Source: Enchytraeus crypticus (lineage: Eukaryota > Annelida > Clitellata > Enchytraeida > Enchytraeidae). From it: a stretch of DNA of 64,000 nucleotides. A model generated the notes under the pieces. That model had not been told where the DNA came from, made no database searches, and worked only from the letters and a program-made list of their open reading frames with translations. Of the stretch, positions 60,423-64,000 are shown piece by piece (positions within the stretch are counted from its first letter, which is position 1; each line of letters begins with the position of its first letter). The position numbers were made by a program, and so were the translations under genes. Where the stretch lies: assembly GCA_905160935.1 (NCBI GenBank), contig CAJHZI010000421.1:727501-791500 (forward strand), given 5' to 3'.

Positions 60423-61119
60423 CTACACTGTGTTTTTTATAACTGATACCCCAAATTGCTTTAACAATAAAGTAAGAAATTTCCTGTACAGGATTAAGAG
60501 CGTGTTACATGCAGCGTAAAATTATATCTATAGAAATAATAGCCAACAGGTCACAAAATTTCAGCTAATGCTATTTTGAAGAGCAATCACTTCTTTGCAA
60601 AATGAAGTAAAATACATGCTGATATGTTCTAAATTGACAAAGTTATTGAACATTTAATATATGCATTGCTTGTCTGGGTAAAACTGCTATCACCGCAGCC
60701 ACTGCAGCGGCGTCCTCTTCTTCGTTTATTCTCTTCATGCAATGCATGCATAAAAAGTTCAATAACTTTGTCAATTAAGAACATATCATCACGTATTTTA
60801 CGTCGTTTTGAGAAGAAGTGATTGTTCTTCAAAATACCGTTTGCAGAAATTTTATATTGCGTTTAGCAAGTATTTTTATAGAGATAAACTACGCTGCATG
60901 TAACACGTCTGTAATCCTTTACTGGAAATTTCTTATCTGACCCCACTCCTATTCGCAAACCTATAACTCTCACGTTATTAAAGATATTCAAACGAAATTT
61001 ATATATGTTTTGTAGAATTGGCTGCTGGTCAAGTGCTGTAAATTTCAAGAACATCTGTCAACGTCTTATGACTATATTGTTACCAAAATTTTGGGTATCA
61101 GTTATAAAAAACACAGTGT
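60423..61119. repeat. Long imperfect inverted repeat
   Basis: Outer arms CACTGTGTTTTTTATAACTG (60427) and its complement near 61092-61119. Middle arms AAGAAATTTCC...TTACATGCAGCG (60474-60516) and complement 60891-60933. Inner arms 60556-60655 and 60757-60853 (GACAAAGTTATTGAAC and complement). The loop is about 100 bp around 60660-60755. The right arm has about 150 bp of extra sequence. No transposase; likely a non-autonomous fold-back element. Confidence 0.7.
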
Positions 61120-61780
61120 ATATATCCGTGTATTATTTTATTTCTTTTCGTATTAAATTAATATTTAATTTAATACAGTCGTTGAAGTTATCAATCACTT
61201 CGTAGGATATCTAGATTCAGTCAAATCGAGGACAGGTAAAGATTCCAAAATAATTATTAGAGGCATATTATTAGGAATTCAAATCCTGGACCATTTGATG
61301 TCAGGTCCTTATTTTACCTCAGGTTAAAATTTGTAGAATCAGGTTCCTGACAGTAGGTATCATTAAAGTTCTATAATTTTGTTCCTGGTATTATGTATAG
61401 TGATTCCTACAGCGTTGAAAAACCCACTTGGTGTCTGTTGGAAGAATTCCATTATGGGCTCTAATTGTAAATTTTACGAAAATGAAACTTCAGTGAGAAA
61501 AATAAAGTTGAGAAATTTGAATGAAATGTTCTTTACTGTTCTAGTTATCTTTGAAACGATATTATATTTTAAAGCATATTTTATCATTGGGATCATGAAC
61601 TGCTAAGTGTAAAAGCTGAGTTTAATGTCACTCTAAAGATTGTAAGTGATTTGGAAGTCTAGGATTTAATATTCTGCATACTGACTGCATGCAACTGGCT
61701 GTTTTAGTCTTGATTGATGGATGATTGATTTAATTATGATTTAATTTTAATTAACCAATTTTTTGTTTTGTTATTTACAG

Positions 61781-62822
61781 CCTATACTGTATTCATACTT
61801 TAGAAGTTCTGCCTCTTGGAGGGTTCGAATAGGTATGAAGTTTTTAAAATTATATTTGCATCAGTATTACATTTGCATAGTTCAAATTCAGTGCTCATCA
61901 TGCCATTGATATGCTTTTGAAAGAATAGCTTCATCTTTAGCATAATACATTGGATTGTTCCTGCATTATATCTCTTAAGCACTTTGAATTTTTGTATGTG
62001 TTAAGTTTTAGGCAAATCACATTGTTACAATATTTAAGTTGCATTGCTGCATCAGTAGTAGTAAGTGAATTGTAAAGTGAATTTATGTGAGTGTATTGTC
62101 TGTAGTGAGCTCTATTGTTATGTTATTGCTTGTTAGTGCTAGTGGAAATGTTCAAATGTAACTTATAAATCTGCAATTTACGTTGAATTTCAGTTTGTGA
62201 AGATGTCTATGTGTTTGCATGGATGTGCACGAAATATACAAATGTTGTGCTTGTAAAATAACATTATATGGCATACAACTAGTATTTGTGAATCTGCCTA
62301 GGTATGTGCAGTTGTACAATTTGTATATATTTCAGATATGTGTGCATTATATGTTGAGCTATATATAAATATATTTGACAGGTATTTGATAAATATATGT
62401 TATATATAAGGCATGTATAATATGATTGTGATTGTGAACTATTGCATAAATGTATAACTATAATGGTGATAGTAGTCGTCTAAATAGTGAGATGAGAAGG
62501 ACTGAGAAGAACAAAGCAAGAGATCAGTAATGGAATAAGAAATGTGATTATTCGGCAGCATATGACTAAGAGAGCGCTTGTATCTGGTATTAGGCAGTAC
62601 AGATAAGGGAAGAGTGAGAGAGAGAGAGAGAAAAAGAGACCAGTCTACTCTAAATCTTTTAATTTAAATTAATATATATAACAACTCTTTATCCAGATCT
62701 TTGAATAAATTCGTAATTAACTGGCTGAATTTACACGACTGTAAATTTGATTTGTAGCATTGGCTTACAAGGGTATTGAATATGAATATCGAGCTGTGAA
62801 TATTGTCAAAGAAAAACAGCAG
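61781..62822 (+). CDS. GSTZ1: Maleylacetoacetate isomerase / glutathione S-transferase zeta, two internal exons
   Basis: Exon 61781-61832 (acceptor TTTACAG, donor ATAG|GTATGA, phase 1) encodes PILYSYFRSSASWRVRI. Exon 62758-62822 (acceptor TTGTAG, donor CAG|GTACCT) encodes ALAYKGIEYEYRAVNIVKEK plus QQ. Together they give the N-terminal thioredoxin-fold of zeta-class GSTs, with the active-site Ser-Ser-x-x-Trp-Arg motif and the ALALKGIDYE-type helix. The enzyme converts maleylacetoacetate to fumarylacetoacetate in tyrosine catabolism, with glutathione, in the cytosol. The small start-codon exon upstream was not found; the rest of the gene lies past the right edge. The usual third residue of the SSC motif is Ala here. 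Confidence 0.88.
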
Positions 62823-62989
62823 GTACCTCCTTCTGTTTATGTTTAATGTGTTTCATATTTAATAGAGTATATTATGCAAAGGCATCACTATACTTTACAA
62901 AGAAACAAAACAAACAATATACAATAAAATACACAAATAACAAGCAGTATGAAGACGAAATATTGTCATACATTAATCTAACTAATATA

Positions 62990-63190
62990 TCAAATTCTAA
63001 GAGATATTAGAAATAGATCAGAGCATAGAATTTGCTGGGAAGGATCCTGCAAAAGATGTGTTATAAGATCCTTTTTAAAGCAATCGGATGAGTCCGAATG
63101 TCTTATAAAATGTGGAAGCTCCCTCCACTTTTTGGGACCTGCTACAGGAAGTGACTTGTCAGTTGTCACCATAAGAAGCAACTGTTTGAC
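62990..63190 (-). mobile_element. CR1/L2-like LINE 3' end
   Basis: Minus strand encodes VAGPKKWRELPHFIRHSDSS, DCFKKDLITHLL, the usual C-terminal tail of a CR1-type RT protein. In the intron after the second GSTZ1 exon. Confidence 0.78.
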
Positions 63191-64000
63191 ATATAAGAAT
63201 GTCTATAAGTTTCCATGATCCAACATATCGTAAGTTTTGCCTAACGGAGTAAGTACTTAATGGTACACAGTAATCAGCATAATATGACGGAAATATGCCA
63301 GGGCTGTTTATTCAGGCATTTCAGTGTTGTCAAACTGGCATATTCAATTTTTAGTTAAAACAGTTGAGCTGTTTAAATATGTAGTGCAAGTAATATTCTC
63401 TACACCGATCTGTCTCCCTAGATCTTCACATTGATTGTAGGTGATCTATAGATAGATGATGTAGGTGATCTGGTAGTCTGGGCTTCATAACTGATGTAGG
63501 CCAGACATTTATGATGTGTTCTTGTCTTCAAGTAATTTCAATATTGAATGGGTCCAGCCTTTTACGTATGAGTATTTCGAGACGTTTTTAATTATATTCA
63601 GATCACACATTTTAAGGTCCATACTAAAGAAATTTAAATTTCATTTAGTGTAATTGAAACACCAATATGGTCTTTAAATCCTGTGCAGCTCACATATGGG
63701 CTAAGTAAAAGTCAGCTTTACACAAACACCACAATAAACAGTGAACCATGATGAATCAAAAGAATAAGCAGTTACTTAGAGGCTTTGATGTAGAGTGTTT
63801 TAAGACTATTCAAGTAAATGATAAAATAAAAGGTAAAAAACCATAAACAAATGTTTAGTGAAGGTAGTTGATAACGTTTAATCAGTATTTATTTTGTTCT
63901 ATTTGTGTCTGCTTTTGAGCTGTTGTTGAAATAATTATGATATGACTGGTACAATCATATCATTATCATTTTTGACCTGTTGGATCTTTCCCATTTCCAT
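63191..64000. other. GSTZ1 intron sequence to window end
   Basis: No exon with GST similarity and no repeat family that I can support. The next GSTZ1 exon is presumably beyond 64000. Confidence 0.45.

Overview
The window is nuclear DNA from an animal, most likely an invertebrate bilaterian. It is AT-rich, its genes are split into many small exons by long repeat-filled introns, and it carries non-LTR retrotransposon remains, tRNA-derived SINEs, fold-back elements and long microsatellites. I see no prokaryotic operon, tRNA gene, rRNA gene or CRISPR array. The gene content (a secreted GH3 beta-xylosidase-like enzyme, an APP-family membrane protein, a zeta-class GST) fits a lophotrochozoan or a non-vertebrate deuterostome. 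I cannot name the species.

Layout, all genes on the plus strand. (1) 1-7191: 3' part of a gene for a protein with at least three tandem ubiquitin-like domains, each ending at a phase-0 exon boundary; its long intron is full of antisense LINE fragments. (2) 7.2-15.6 kb: no convincing gene; it holds SINE/LINE remnants and two weak orphan exon candidates. (3) 15621-31819: a complete 12-exon GH3 gene. The spliced reading frame is 2271 nt (756 residues), all splice phases agree, and there is a signal peptide and a catalytic Asp at about residue 277. (4) 31.8-36.2 kb: intergenic, with SINEs and a degenerate tandem repeat. (5) 36198-50373: a complete 11-exon APP/APPL-family gene, spliced frame 2166 nt (721 residues): signal peptide, E1 (growth-factor-like plus copper-binding-like domains), E2, poly-acidic stretch, one membrane segment and a tail with an NPTY motif. 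(6) 50.4-61.7 kb: 3' UTR, a CR1-like LINE and two large inverted-repeat structures. (7) 61781-62822: two exons of a maleylacetoacetate isomerase (GST zeta) gene that runs off the right edge.

The three annotatable genes with known families have unrelated roles: glycan hydrolysis in a secretory or extracellular space, cell-surface adhesion/signalling, and cytosolic tyrosine catabolism. Nothing suggests a functional cluster.

The most unusual material is at the level of repeats and splicing. LINE and SINE-like families share a 3'-terminal hairpin. Several splice sites of the GH3 and APP genes lie inside or against tandem arrays that copy the splice signal. One APP intron appears to be GC-AG. A three-armed fold-back of about 600 bp lies at 59130-59733. 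All family assignments are from reading the sequence; no database search was possible.
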